Of a stretch of DNA of 64,000 nt, positions 56,300 to 64,000 are shown in pieces. The position numbers and the translations under genes are program-made. Position 1 is the stretch's first letter. Each line of letters starts with the position of its first letter. The notes under the pieces are model-generated. The model was given only the letters and a program-made list of their open reading frames with translations, ran no database searches and was not told where the DNA came from. The DNA comes from Chamaesiphon minutus PCC 6605 (GTDB lineage: Bacteria > Cyanobacteriota > Cyanobacteriia > Cyanobacteriales > Chamaesiphonaceae): assembly GCF_000317145.1 (NCBI RefSeq), contig NC_019697.1, forward strand, positions 4,476,886 to 4,540,885, written 5' to 3'.

Positions 56300-56387
56300 C
56301 TAGTCGGCAAATAGTGGTGCTGGGTTAGTGGTTTCCCGATCTAGGCGCGATGCTCCCCTGGAGCACCCGTAAGACATCCGGTCGCTA

Positions 56388-56639
56388 TTATCTAGTCAGA
56401 TATGCGAGTCCCACGAACAATGCGAGTAAGCCGATGGTGCTAAGTGCGAAATGCTGAAGAGATTTGCCACGCTTTTTGACCATATTGCGCATGGCATATT
56501 TAACATATTTAGTTTTGAGTTCTTCTGGTGTCGGCGGGACTTCAAGCGTCGCCGTAGCTGTAGCAAGATTGGAATCTGAGGGTGTTTCGACGACCACAGT
56601 AGATTCAGTAGGATTGTTATCTATGGGTGTGTCAGTCAT
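56388..56639 (-). CDS. DUF3285-family small membrane protein
   Basis: An 83-residue cyanobacterial protein: variable acidic N terminus, then the conserved core PPTPEELKTKYVKYAMRNMVKKRG and one membrane helix near the C terminus (FALSTIGLLALFVGLAYL). Function unknown. It is separated by 88 nt from ybeY and could head that operon. Confidence 0.85.
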   Translation of the reverse strand: MTDTPIDNNPTESTVVVETPSDSNLATATATLEVPPTPEELKTKYVKYAMRNMVKKRGKSLQHFALSTIGLLALFVGLAYLTR

Positions 56640-56721
56640 GAGGGCGATCGGGATGTGGGTTTGCTTTTAGTTTATCTAATTCGATCTTATACTATCCTTT
56701 TCTTGCGTTTTGTAACAATCT

Positions 56722-59283
56722 TTATAAAAAGTTCTGCGGATCGACATCGATCGTCATCTTGACGACGTTAGAACATTTGCTTCTAAGTACCTCCCAATCG
56801 GGGAGGCTCGCACTCCCATCTGGCAAGTATTTCAGCATAATTTGCCAGCGGTAGCGATTATTGACGCGCATCACTGTGGCTGGCGCAGGCCCCAAGACTT
56901 CGTAATGTCCGGCAATGGACGCCTCAATCAGGATGGTGCCAATTTCCGTGACGGTGCGTTCGACCGCATCGGCATCGAGACTGCTAAACCGCAGTAAAAT
57001 CAGCTTGCCATAAGGTGGATAGTCGAGCATCCGCCGTTCTGGTAGCTCGGCAGCGATAAAGGCTTGATAGTCGTGCTTGGTGACGGCAGCTAGGACGGGA
57101 TGTTCGGGATTGTAGGTTTGAATGATGACGCGTCCGGCTTCATCGCCGCGCCCGCAGCGTCCCGCGACTTGAGTGAGGGTTTGAAAGGTACGCTCGGCGG
57201 CTCGATAGTCCGAGAGATGCAATAAGCCATCGGCGGCTACTACTCCCACGAGGGTGACCTGTGGCAGGTCTAATCCTTTGGTGAGCATTTGGGTACCCAC
57301 TAGTAAATCGGCCTCGCCCTGGACGAATGCGGTCAAGATCCGGCGATGGGATCCTTTGGTACTAGTTGTATCGCTATCGAATCGCAGGCACTTAAGTTTG
57401 GGAAATTGTTGGTTTAATTCTTCGACAATTTTCTGGGTACCGCTACCGAAATACTTGAAATAGGGCGAGTCGCATTCTGGACACCTTGGCGGCTGAGGTT
57501 GGCAATGATTGCAATAATGGCACCGCAACAAGGCTTGTGCTGATGTCCCTGGCTGATGGTAGGCAAGCGAAACATCGCAGTTGGGGCACTCGCACACGTA
57601 ACCGCAAGCCCGACAGGAGACGAAGGTACTATGTCCGCGCCGATGGATGAATAAGATGCCCTGCTGTTTGTTGGCTTGCATCTGCTGCAATGCTTGGACG
57701 AGCGGACGGCTGAAGATGCTGCGATTGTTATTTTTTAACTCTTGCCGCATATCGACGATTTGGACGGGCGGGAGGGGGCGAGAGTGGACGCGGGTGGGGA
57801 GGGGGAGGTAGTGGTGGGAGTTGGGAGTTGGGGGTTGGGAGTTGGGAGAGGGGGGGAGAGGGAGAGGGGGGGAGAGGGAGAGGGGGGGAGAGGGGGAGTT
57901 TTGGGTGATGGTTACCCAGGTTTCCAAGGAGGGGGTGGCGGAGCCGAGGATGAGGGGGCAGGATTCTAGTTGGGCGCGCCAGTTGGCAATGTCGCGGGTT
58001 TGGTAAGTGGGGGCGGGTTGGTCTTGTTTGAAGCTCGAATCGTGTTCTTCGTCGAGGATAATTAGTCCTAAATTGGGTAATGGTGCAAAAATTGCCGATC
58101 GAGTGCCGATGATAATTTGAGGGGTACGATCGAACATTTGTCGCCAGGTATCGTAGCGTTCGCCGTCACTAAGCGCGCTATGATAAACGCACACTCGATC
58201 GCCGAATCTCGATCGAAATCTGTCGGTGAGTTGGGGTGTCAAACCGATTTCGGGAACTAAGACTAATACAGACTGTTCTCGTGCTAAGATGCGCTCGATC
58301 GCCTGTAAATAAACTTCGGTTTTGCCCGAACCCGTGACGCCATGGAGCAATACTCGGGCGAATCCTGTCAAACTATCGATCGTGGCTAATGCTAAAGCTT
58401 GATCGCTGGTAAGAAGTTTGGCTGGTTCTTGTTGGAATATGCCTAATTCTCGCTCGGAACGCAGTTTTTCTTTATTGACGATCGCAATATATCCTTTCTC
58501 GGCAATCTTATTGAGCGTTGCCGAAGTGGTACCGCCTAGTTTTAATAATTCTGACTGCCATAACTCACCATCATGTTGTTTCAAAATCTCGATAATCTCG
58601 CGCTGACGATCGGTTAAATCTTCCGCCGCTCCGTCAGCAGTTAAAATGACGGCTTTTTGTAATTTAGGCTGTTGGGTTTGTCCCGATTCTAAATAAGATT
58701 CGACTAACTGGCGATCGAGTAATTCGCGCAAACCCCTTCTGGCTCCGGGTATCTGTTGCTGGATATATTGCCAGCTATAGTTTTTTTCTGACTTGCCATG
58801 TAATAACTTGAGGATTTTTTTGGCAATATCGCCGACAAAAATCTCTGCATTTACATCGGCGATCGCTCTAATTCGCCGATGCGATCGGGCCAATAGTCCG
58901 GGGGGTAAGGCAACTTTGATAACTTGAATTAATGGTGTATAATAATAATCGGCAATTTGTGTCAACCACTGCCAATAATTGGGTTTGAATAATCCAGATG
59001 CCACCACATCTTCGATATCTTTGATTTTAGAAATTGCTAAAGAATCTGGCAATCGATCGACAAATCGAATGGCAATTCCCCCAACTACTTGTCCGCCCAA
59101 AGGGACGCTAAGAATATCCCCTATTTGCAACTGAAACTGTTCGGGTACATTATATGTATATAAAGCTTGAATGCCGGGACAATCGACTAATACTTCTACC
59201 AATCCAGACGCCTTAGTGCCAAGCGCATATCCAGTAATCGGTTCGGATACGCTACTTACCAGGGATAAATCGGAGTCGTACAT
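56722..59283 (-). CDS. priA: Primosomal helicase PriA with a low-complexity insertion
   Basis: Restarts replication forks and loads DnaB. In 853 residues: N-terminal DNA-binding domain (1-200), Walker A GVTGSGKTEVYLQAI, DEEH (Walker B), GSATPS (motif III), the zinc cysteines CRACGYVCECPNCD and CHYCNHCQPQPPRCPECD, and the C-terminal helicase motifs AGRCGRGDEAGRV. A Pro/Ser-rich stretch of about 45 residues (about 459-503, SPSPPLSLSPPLPLPPSPNS) follows motif III where family members have a short loop. It is encoded by a G-rich simple repeat on the plus strand and keeps the frame open. Confidence 0.95.
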   Translation of the reverse strand: MYDSDLSLVSSVSEPITGYALGTKASGLVEVLVDCPGIQALYTYNVPEQFQLQIGDILSVPLGGQVVGGIAIRFVDRLPDSLAISKIKDIEDVVASGLFKPNYWQWLTQIADYYYTPLIQVIKVALPPGLLARSHRRIRAIADVNAEIFVGDIAKKILKLLHGKSEKNYSWQYIQQQIPGARRGLRELLDRQLVESYLESGQTQQPKLQKAVILTADGAAEDLTDRQREIIEILKQHDGELWQSELLKLGGTTSATLNKIAEKGYIAIVNKEKLRSERELGIFQQEPAKLLTSDQALALATIDSLTGFARVLLHGVTGSGKTEVYLQAIERILAREQSVLVLVPEIGLTPQLTDRFRSRFGDRVCVYHSALSDGERYDTWRQMFDRTPQIIIGTRSAIFAPLPNLGLIILDEEHDSSFKQDQPAPTYQTRDIANWRAQLESCPLILGSATPSLETWVTITQNSPSPPLSLSPPLPLPPSPNSQPPTPNSHHYLPLPTRVHSRPLPPVQIVDMRQELKNNNRSIFSRPLVQALQQMQANKQQGILFIHRRGHSTFVSCRACGYVCECPNCDVSLAYHQPGTSAQALLRCHYCNHCQPQPPRCPECDSPYFKYFGSGTQKIVEELNQQFPKLKCLRFDSDTTSTKGSHRRILTAFVQGEADLLVGTQMLTKGLDLPQVTLVGVVAADGLLHLSDYRAAERTFQTLTQVAGRCGRGDEAGRVIIQTYNPEHPVLAAVTKHDYQAFIAAELPERRMLDYPPYGKLILLRFSSLDADAVERTVTEIGTILIEASIAGHYEVLGPAPATVMRVNNRYRWQIMLKYLPDGSASLPDWEVLRSKCSNVVKMTIDVDPQNFL
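57770..57905 (+). repeat. G-rich simple repeat inside priA
   Basis: On the plus strand: GGGAGTTGGGAGTTGGGGG and GAGAGGGGGGGAGAGGGAGA type units. The first part matches the intergenic repeats at 17569-17613 and 22015-22032. It encodes the Pro/Ser insertion in PriA and is a candidate G-quadruplex. Confidence 0.8.
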
Positions 59284-59335
59284 TGATGTTTGGGTATATT
59301 TGAGGATTTGAGTAAGCCGTACACTAAATCGATCG

Positions 59336-60208
59336 ATGCAACATTTATTATTAACTAGATTTCAAGGTGCGTTAATTGGTGCGAATACGATCTATCTCAA
59401 TCCGCAACAAATCGCTCCCAATCAATTGCTCCTCGATGCGACTCCCGTATTATTCCGTGGCATTAGCAGTTTAATCGAGGGGGGGGGATTTGACGATCGA
59501 GAGTGGGCGCAACAGCTAGTTGGAGATATTGCCAGCTCGGAACAGGCAATTTTGGCGATGCTACCCCTGATGTTATTTTTCCATGACGATCGCGTCAAGT
59601 TGCGAGAAACTTTAATTAATGTCAGTCATAGTTGGCAACTCGATTGGGAAACCTGCTCTAGTGCAGTCTCGCTCGGATATATTATATCTCGATCGCTCAC
59701 CGAGTCTTTGCGCCCCCTGACCCTCGTCGCGCAACTCTTAGACGAAACTATCAATCTGCATCCACTGGTATTCCAAGAACTCGGCACGATCGATCGACTC
59801 TTAGAGCGTTCTAGTAGCTTACATCAAGTCGCCCGCCGCTTGGCTGCCAACTCTCACCCAATTATTACACCGACAATTCTGGCGATTTACTGCTTTATCT
59901 CGACCCCTGAAGACTTTAGTTTAGCAACTCGGCGCGCTTATCAGATCGGTCGATCGCCATTCACCTGCGCCTTGACAGGAATCCTCTCTGGTGCCCACAA
60001 TAGTGCGATTGGAATTCCGCTTAACGGTTATATGGCGACTCAAGAGCGCGAACATTGGCAAGCCGCCGCTGCTAGTTTGCTCGGTGCTTGGGCGGGAGTT
60101 TATCGGGATACTACTGGTGCAGCCGATTTATTCGCACTGAGTTCTCAACCGACTAGTGCTCATCCGTTGGCAATAGCCGCACCGCAAGTTATCCAGAAAC
60201 GCAGTTGA
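59336..60208 (+). CDS. ADP-ribosylglycohydrolase-like protein, probably without metal site
   Basis: A 290-residue helical protein resembling the DraG/ARH fold: the N-terminal FQGALIGANTIYL stands where DraG proteins have a GxxxGDALG helix, and the C-terminal CALTGILSGAHNSAIGIP is the family's most conserved helix. The Asp/Thr residues that bind the two magnesium ions (TDD-type near the N terminus and DDT-type near the C terminus) were not found, so hydrolase activity is doubtful. Divergent from priA with 52 nt between them. Confidence 0.68.
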   Translation: MQHLLLTRFQGALIGANTIYLNPQQIAPNQLLLDATPVLFRGISSLIEGGGFDDREWAQQLVGDIASSEQAILAMLPLMLFFHDDRVKLRETLINVSHSWQLDWETCSSAVSLGYIISRSLTESLRPLTLVAQLLDETINLHPLVFQELGTIDRLLERSSSLHQVARRLAANSHPIITPTILAIYCFISTPEDFSLATRRAYQIGRSPFTCALTGILSGAHNSAIGIPLNGYMATQEREHWQAAAASLLGAWAGVYRDTTGAADLFALSSQPTSAHPLAIAAPQVIQKRS

Positions 60209-60229
60209 TTTGCGATCTAACACCGGAGA

Positions 60230-60286
60230 GTACCCACAAGGGGCACCCTTACACCATTAATCTGTAGGGGTGCCCCTTGTGGGTAC
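60230..60286 (+). terminator. 24-bp-stem hairpin after the ADP-ribosylglycohydrolase-like gene
   Basis: GTACCCACAAGGGGCACC and six more bases pair with the opposite arm with a single G-U pair; loop of 9 nt. It separates convergent genes. Confidence 0.6.
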
Positions 60287-60342
60287 CCAAGGAGCTAAAC
60301 TAATTAATAATATTTTTAGACTGGTGTAAGATGTGGGTTCAT

Positions 60343-60906
60343 TTAATTGGGTTCGCGACTTTGCCAAAATTGTTCGGCAAAGGCAACTGTCGGATGCATC
60401 GGTGCTTTGGGTTTGGATCTGAGCACCATCGAGGTTTCATTCAGATATTTATCGCCCTTCTTGTGGTTGCAAGTTTCACACGCGATCGTCACATTATCCC
60501 AGGTGTGGGTACCACCTTTAGAACGTGGAATGACGTGATCGATCGTCAGTTGTTTGGCACTCCCACAGTACTGACAGCGATGTCCGTCCCGCCTAAGCAG
60601 CTCGCGCCGACTCACGCTCGGCAGTTTCCATAACCGTTCGGCGGTAGTGGTTTTGAGCCGAATGTGGTGCGGAACTTCTACCGCAACCGATGGGGAGTGC
60701 AATACCCACACCAGCTTAGTATCCTGCAAGTCTAGAGGTTCGGCTCTGCCACTCAAGAGTAGGCTAATTGCACGGCGGATATTAATCCGTGCCATAGGTA
60801 AATAATTGGTCGAAAATACTACTACAGAATTATTTAATACAGAAGGAATTTTGGATCGCAGATCGGCTTGCTTGCTGTCTGAGATCCCCATGGTGGCAGG
60901 TTTCAT
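60343..60906 (-). CDS. HNH endonuclease
   Basis: A 187-residue protein with a C-terminal HNH domain: RRDGHRCQYCGS, LTIDHVIPRSKGG, WDNVTIACETCNHKKGDK. Both C-x-x-C pairs and the DH of the active site are present. The N-terminal half (VVVFSTNYLPMARINIRRAISLLLSG) matches the stand-alone bacterial HNH proteins found throughout cyanobacteria; role unknown. A second ATG lies five codons in. A hairpin precedes the start. Confidence 0.9.
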   Translation of the reverse strand: MKPATMGISDSKQADLRSKIPSVLNNSVVVFSTNYLPMARINIRRAISLLLSGRAEPLDLQDTKLVWVLHSPSVAVEVPHHIRLKTTTAERLWKLPSVSRRELLRRDGHRCQYCGSAKQLTIDHVIPRSKGGTHTWDNVTIACETCNHKKGDKYLNETSMVLRSKPKAPMHPTVAFAEQFWQSREPN

Positions 60907-61526
60907 AGTATTGAGCCTCCTACGAACAACCCCCGTTGTCTGTGGCAGACAAGCGGGGGTTACAAGAAGATGTAGATTGTGTTCTTGTTATTTATGCAAC
61001 CGAACAACATCTAGGTAATGATGTTATGCCAGTTGGTTTCCCGCAATGCTTGAATGGTAATCGATGCAGTGATTTGTCAGCCGCAATTTCAATGTTCGCT
61101 GTCCGATCGTTAGAGCCATGCTCCGCCACATCTATTTGCCACAAATTACGCTCACCGCTGTGTTGGGCGGTAAAATAATTGCGGAGCAGAGATTTAGGAC
61201 AGAAGTTAGGCACGAACGTTGAGTAGGTTAAGGTGGATGGCGATCGAGATCGAATCGTGCTGCTAATGGCGAACGATCTGTCTGGACACGAAATTGGTAG
61301 CTTAAGCAGCTAAGATATAAAAGCTAATTAACTCTTAATAATACAATAAATTTTGTCGAGATGTCTAGTAGATATCGATCCTAATTTGTTTAACAAGCCA
61401 TGTAGTATTACGAAACTTAGTTCTCAGGTCATCGCTGTAAAAAATGTCACATAATCAAGCCAGATGATGATGAGATAATGCTTGGGCTAAGATTGAAGTA
61501 GATTAGCTGCCCCTCACACTCTAGGA
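60907..61526. other. 620-nt gap between HNH and CHAD genes
   Basis: No gene I would defend; short open frames on both strands have no recognisable family. It holds the hairpin at 60928-60961 and otherwise AT-rich DNA with the promoters of the divergent genes. Confidence 0.5.
60928..60961 (-). promoter_or_regulatory. Leader hairpin of the HNH gene
   Basis: A 15-bp stem with a one-base bulge and a 3-nt loop (left arm AACCCCCGTTGTCTG), ending 22 nt upstream of the HNH ATG. It may sit in the mRNA leader and influence translation. Confidence 0.5.
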
Positions 61527-62507
61527 ATGACGATGGTGGATCGAATGACATTATCACCCCAACAGGAAGTAGGCACACCAGTTACGTTAGCTGACTATAT
61601 CTATCCAGCCATCCAAAAACAGTACATTACCATTATCAATTTAGAAGCCGACGTACTCGCCGATCGGGATCTTGAAGGCGTACATCAGATGCGAGTGAGC
61701 TTGCGCCGCTTGCGATCGCAGATTCAAGCCTTCGCACCGATTTTAAATATCCCCAAAGTCATGGGGATCGCGCAAATCGGCCAAATCGCGAGAACATTGG
61801 GCAAAGTTCGCGATTTAGATGTATTGCAAGATCTGCTGGAAAATTATCGATCGAGCTTGCCAGAGTCAGAGCAAACGCACTTAGAAAAAGTTGCAGCAAC
61901 CCTTGTCAAACGTCGTCGCAAAGAAGTTGCAAAAGTTAAATTGATGCTCGACGATCGCGAGTATCAATATTTTAAACTAGGCATGAATAATTGGCTCAAC
62001 AGTCCTCAATATATGTCTAATGCTCAAGTTGAATTGAGCGCGATTTTACCAGATCTACTATTGACTGTCGCCGGACAACTATTTCTCAATCCGGGTTGGT
62101 GGATCGATTTAGATTCAGAAACAGAAATTACTCCAGAGTCGGGAGTTTCGCAGTTACTCACGATTCATGGCGAAACCATGCACGGACTCCGCAAGCAAGT
62201 CAAAGCTCTACGTTATTTAATGGAAATGTTTCCCGATCGCTATCCCGATCGATATCGCGATTATCTTAAAGAGTTCAAACAAATTCATCAAATCTTTGGA
62301 AATATTCAAGATAATTTAGTGCTAGACAAGTTTATTCGCAAAGTTTTGGGTAAACGATCGCCGATAAAACTACCAATTCTTTACGAACGGCTCGCGCGAA
62401 GCAATTATCTCAACTGGCAAAATTGGCAGCCAATTCAGGAACGATATCGGCAATCGGAAATTAAGCAAGACTTCAAGTTATTGCTGATTCAAGATATAAT
62501 TAAGTGA
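61527..62507 (+). CDS. CHAD-domain protein
   Basis: A 326-residue protein that is almost wholly one CHAD domain: VHQMRVSLRRLRSQIQAF, GKVRDLDVLQDLLENY and HGLRKQVKALRYLMEMF, with the basic residues that bind polyphosphate. CHAD proteins associate with polyphosphate granules. No CYTH domain is fused and no ppk or ppx gene is near. ATG at 61527; ATG codons at 61533 and 61545 are alternatives. Confidence 0.93.
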   Translation: MTMVDRMTLSPQQEVGTPVTLADYIYPAIQKQYITIINLEADVLADRDLEGVHQMRVSLRRLRSQIQAFAPILNIPKVMGIAQIGQIARTLGKVRDLDVLQDLLENYRSSLPESEQTHLEKVAATLVKRRRKEVAKVKLMLDDREYQYFKLGMNNWLNSPQYMSNAQVELSAILPDLLLTVAGQLFLNPGWWIDLDSETEITPESGVSQLLTIHGETMHGLRKQVKALRYLMEMFPDRYPDRYRDYLKEFKQIHQIFGNIQDNLVLDKFIRKVLGKRSPIKLPILYERLARSNYLNWQNWQPIQERYRQSEIKQDFKLLLIQDIIK

Positions 62508-62583
62508 GTCGATGTCGATAATTGCCGAGTAAAAACTTGGTAAATTATAGAAATTCGATCGCAGCGATATTTTGATAATTTCT

Positions 62584-62991
62584 ATGGATAATGGCGAACT
62601 GGCGATCGATTACTCCAGTCTGGAATGGACTGAGCTACCACCCCTCACCACCGATACGATCTGGACGATTATTCACGAGTCGATAAGCGATTTGCAAGTG
62701 AATCAGCTCCTTTGGTATTACTTAGGCTATCGGTACGATAGAGCGGAAAATAGCTGGGATCTGAGTCGAGTGGCTCCCGAATGGGGTGAAACCTATCCCA
62801 CACCACCAGATTTTATCGCCAGTCGTCCCGCAACAGTCAAACTCACTCGATCGATTCCACCAGAGCACAAGCAACTGCTCAAAGAACAGCTCGGCTTTAA
62901 GGGCTATAAATTTGGTGAATTTGGCCCGCGCCAGACGCGCAGAGCCACAGCCGCTAGTTGGTTGTTAGCGTCTATGGCACAGAGGGTATAG
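62584..62991 (+). CDS. DUF1823-family protein
   Basis: A 135-residue cyanobacterial protein (DUF1823), function unknown. The conserved text LPPLTTDTIWTII, NQLLWYYLGYRYD, PPDFIASRPATVKLTRSIP and the final FKGYKFGEFGPRQTRRATAA identify it. ATG at 62584 is chosen over a TTG at 62572. It follows the CHAD gene by 76 nt on the same strand. Confidence 0.9.
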   Translation: MDNGELAIDYSSLEWTELPPLTTDTIWTIIHESISDLQVNQLLWYYLGYRYDRAENSWDLSRVAPEWGETYPTPPDFIASRPATVKLTRSIPPEHKQLLKEQLGFKGYKFGEFGPRQTRRATAASWLLASMAQRV

Positions 62992-63100
62992 TAGCTTAGG
63001 TTGCTTAGTTAAAAATGGAAAGTAAGAGATTGGTAGTATCGAGAGTAAATCCAAAATCCACAGTCCACCATCCAAAATAAAATTAATTCAGGGAAATAAT

Positions 63101-64000
63101 ATGGCACGAGTAATGATAGTCGGCGCAGGTGGAGTTGGTAATGTCGTCGCACACAAATGTGCCGCACGCGCCGAATTTACAGATATTTTGCTAGCAAGTC
63201 GCAGCGTGGATAAATGCGAAAAAATTGCCGCGAGCATCGGCTCGCCAAAAGTAACGACAGCCGCTCTCGATGCCGACACGGTAGCAAATACAGTCAAATT
63301 AATCGAAGAATTCAAACCAGATCTGCTGATTAATGTCGCACTCCCATATCAAGATTTGGTATTAATGGATGCTTGTCTGCAAACAGGCATTCACTATCTC
63401 GATACGGCTAATTACGAACCGATCGACGTGGCTAAATTCGAGTATAGTTGGCAATGGGCATATCGAGATCGCTTCAAAAATGCTGGACTGACAGCAATTC
63501 TCGGTTGTGGATTCGATCCTGGCGTGACGGGTGTATTTAGTGCCTACGCACTCAAACATTATTTCGATGAAATCCACTATCTAGATATCATCGATTGCAA
63601 CGATGGCAACCACGGCAAATCATTTGCTACCAATTTCAACCCCGAAATTAATATTCGCGAAATCACCCAGCCAGGTCGATATTTTGAAAACGGCGAATGG
63701 GTAGAAATCCCAGCTTTATCGATCCATCGTCCAATTCCCTATCCTGAAATTGGCGATCGCGAGTCATATTTGCTCTATCACGAAGAACTCGAATCTCTAG
63801 TTAAAAATATCCCCACGCTCAAACGCGCCCGGTTCTGGATGACATTTTCTGAGAATTATATTACGCACCTGAAAGTATTAGAAAACATCGGCATGACCCG
63901 GATCGATCCGATCGAATATCAAGGTCAACAAATTGTCCCATTACAATTCCTCAAAGCTCTCCTCCCCGAACCTGCTTCTTTAGCCACAAATTATACCGGA
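63101..64000 (+). CDS. Carboxynorspermidine synthase / saccharopine dehydrogenase-like, 5' part
   Basis: The frame is open from the ATG at 63101 to the window edge: 300 residues of a protein expected to reach about 400. The N-terminal NAD(P)-binding site is MARVMIVGAGGVGNVVAHKC, followed by LINVALPYQDL, HYLDTANYEP, CGFDPGVTGVFSAYALKH and NFNPEINIREI. These match carboxynorspermidine synthase, which makes carboxy-polyamines from aspartate semialdehyde and a diamine; saccharopine dehydrogenases share the fold. The 3' end is outside the window. Confidence 0.88.
   Translation, partial: MARVMIVGAGGVGNVVAHKCAARAEFTDILLASRSVDKCEKIAASIGSPKVTTAALDADTVANTVKLIEEFKPDLLINVALPYQDLVLMDACLQTGIHYLDTANYEPIDVAKFEYSWQWAYRDRFKNAGLTAILGCGFDPGVTGVFSAYALKHYFDEIHYLDIIDCNDGNHGKSFATNFNPEINIREITQPGRYFENGEWVEIPALSIHRPIPYPEIGDRESYLLYHEELESLVKNIPTLKRARFWMTFSENYITHLKVLENIGMTRIDPIEYQGQQIVPLQFLKALLPEPASLATNYTG

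Noticed and set aside
57742-58006. Gly-rich plus-strand frames inside priA
   Set aside because: They translate the G-rich simple repeat; the minus-strand PriA frame is clearly the real one.
60936-61213. Short frames on both strands upstream of the HNH gene
   Set aside because: No start signals, no family resemblance; AT-rich promoter region.

Overview
The window is about 64 kb of a cyanobacterial chromosome. Evidence for this is the cyanobacterial gene content: ycf23, DUF1818, DUF1823, DUF3285, a short cyanobacterial-type RpoZ, the ybeY-dgkA-trpG cluster and carboxynorspermidine synthase. CGATCG-rich DNA with scattered HIP1 octamers (GCGATCGC) agrees. The genus cannot be fixed from the sequence; the very high density of GATCG/CGATCG reminds me of Chamaesiphon-like genomes, but that is only a guess.

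Layout. 1-4.5 kb: an unusual tRNA-Ile(GAT) candidate, a MazEF toxin-antitoxin pair, pgi, a Uma2 protein and a solo Mrr-type endonuclease. 4.5-18 kb: gyrA, cysE, ycf23, an acetoacetate-decarboxylase-like protein, a large CPBP membrane protease, a TPR protein, an M48 peptidase, a membrane fatty acid desaturase and a 614-aa protein I do not recognise. 18-30 kb: rpoZ, DUF1818, a GH13 amylase, ilvA, an orphan RppB-like histidine kinase, a glycosyltransferase, a caspase-fold protein without its catalytic dyad, a CheW protein and a photolyase/cryptochrome relative. 30-38 kb: a membrane Ser/Thr kinase, a LON-domain protein and the str operon rpsL-rpsG-fusA-tuf-rpsJ on the minus strand, with a good promoter and a terminator. 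38-64 kb: queE, a CAP protein, a DUF937 protein, tRNA-Arg(CCT), a YdcF protein, a diiron protein resembling acyl-ACP desaturases, two unknown genes, a non-catalytic M16 peptidase, a beta-barrel-like protein, an octapeptide-repeat exported protein, pyrF, a NarL-type response regulator, clpB, a GNAT protein, ung, trpG-dgkA-ybeY, priA, an ADP-ribosylglycohydrolase-like protein, an HNH endonuclease, a CHAD protein, DUF1823, and the 5' part of carboxynorspermidine synthase running off the right edge.

The genes are mostly housekeeping; no CRISPR array, prophage or intact transposase was found. The most unusual material is non-coding. A family of elements (9064-9162, 23506-23992, 28040-28250) has related inverted ends around unrelated interiors: almost nothing, a repeat mosaic, or a TTTTAGG array. 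A 13-mer, GTTGGCGKAGCCT, recurs four times, each time followed or overlapped by a different small hairpin. The same G-rich simple repeat found between genes has also entered the priA coding region. Several enzyme-family proteins lack their catalytic residues: the caspase, the M16 peptidase and probably the ADP-ribosylglycohydrolase.
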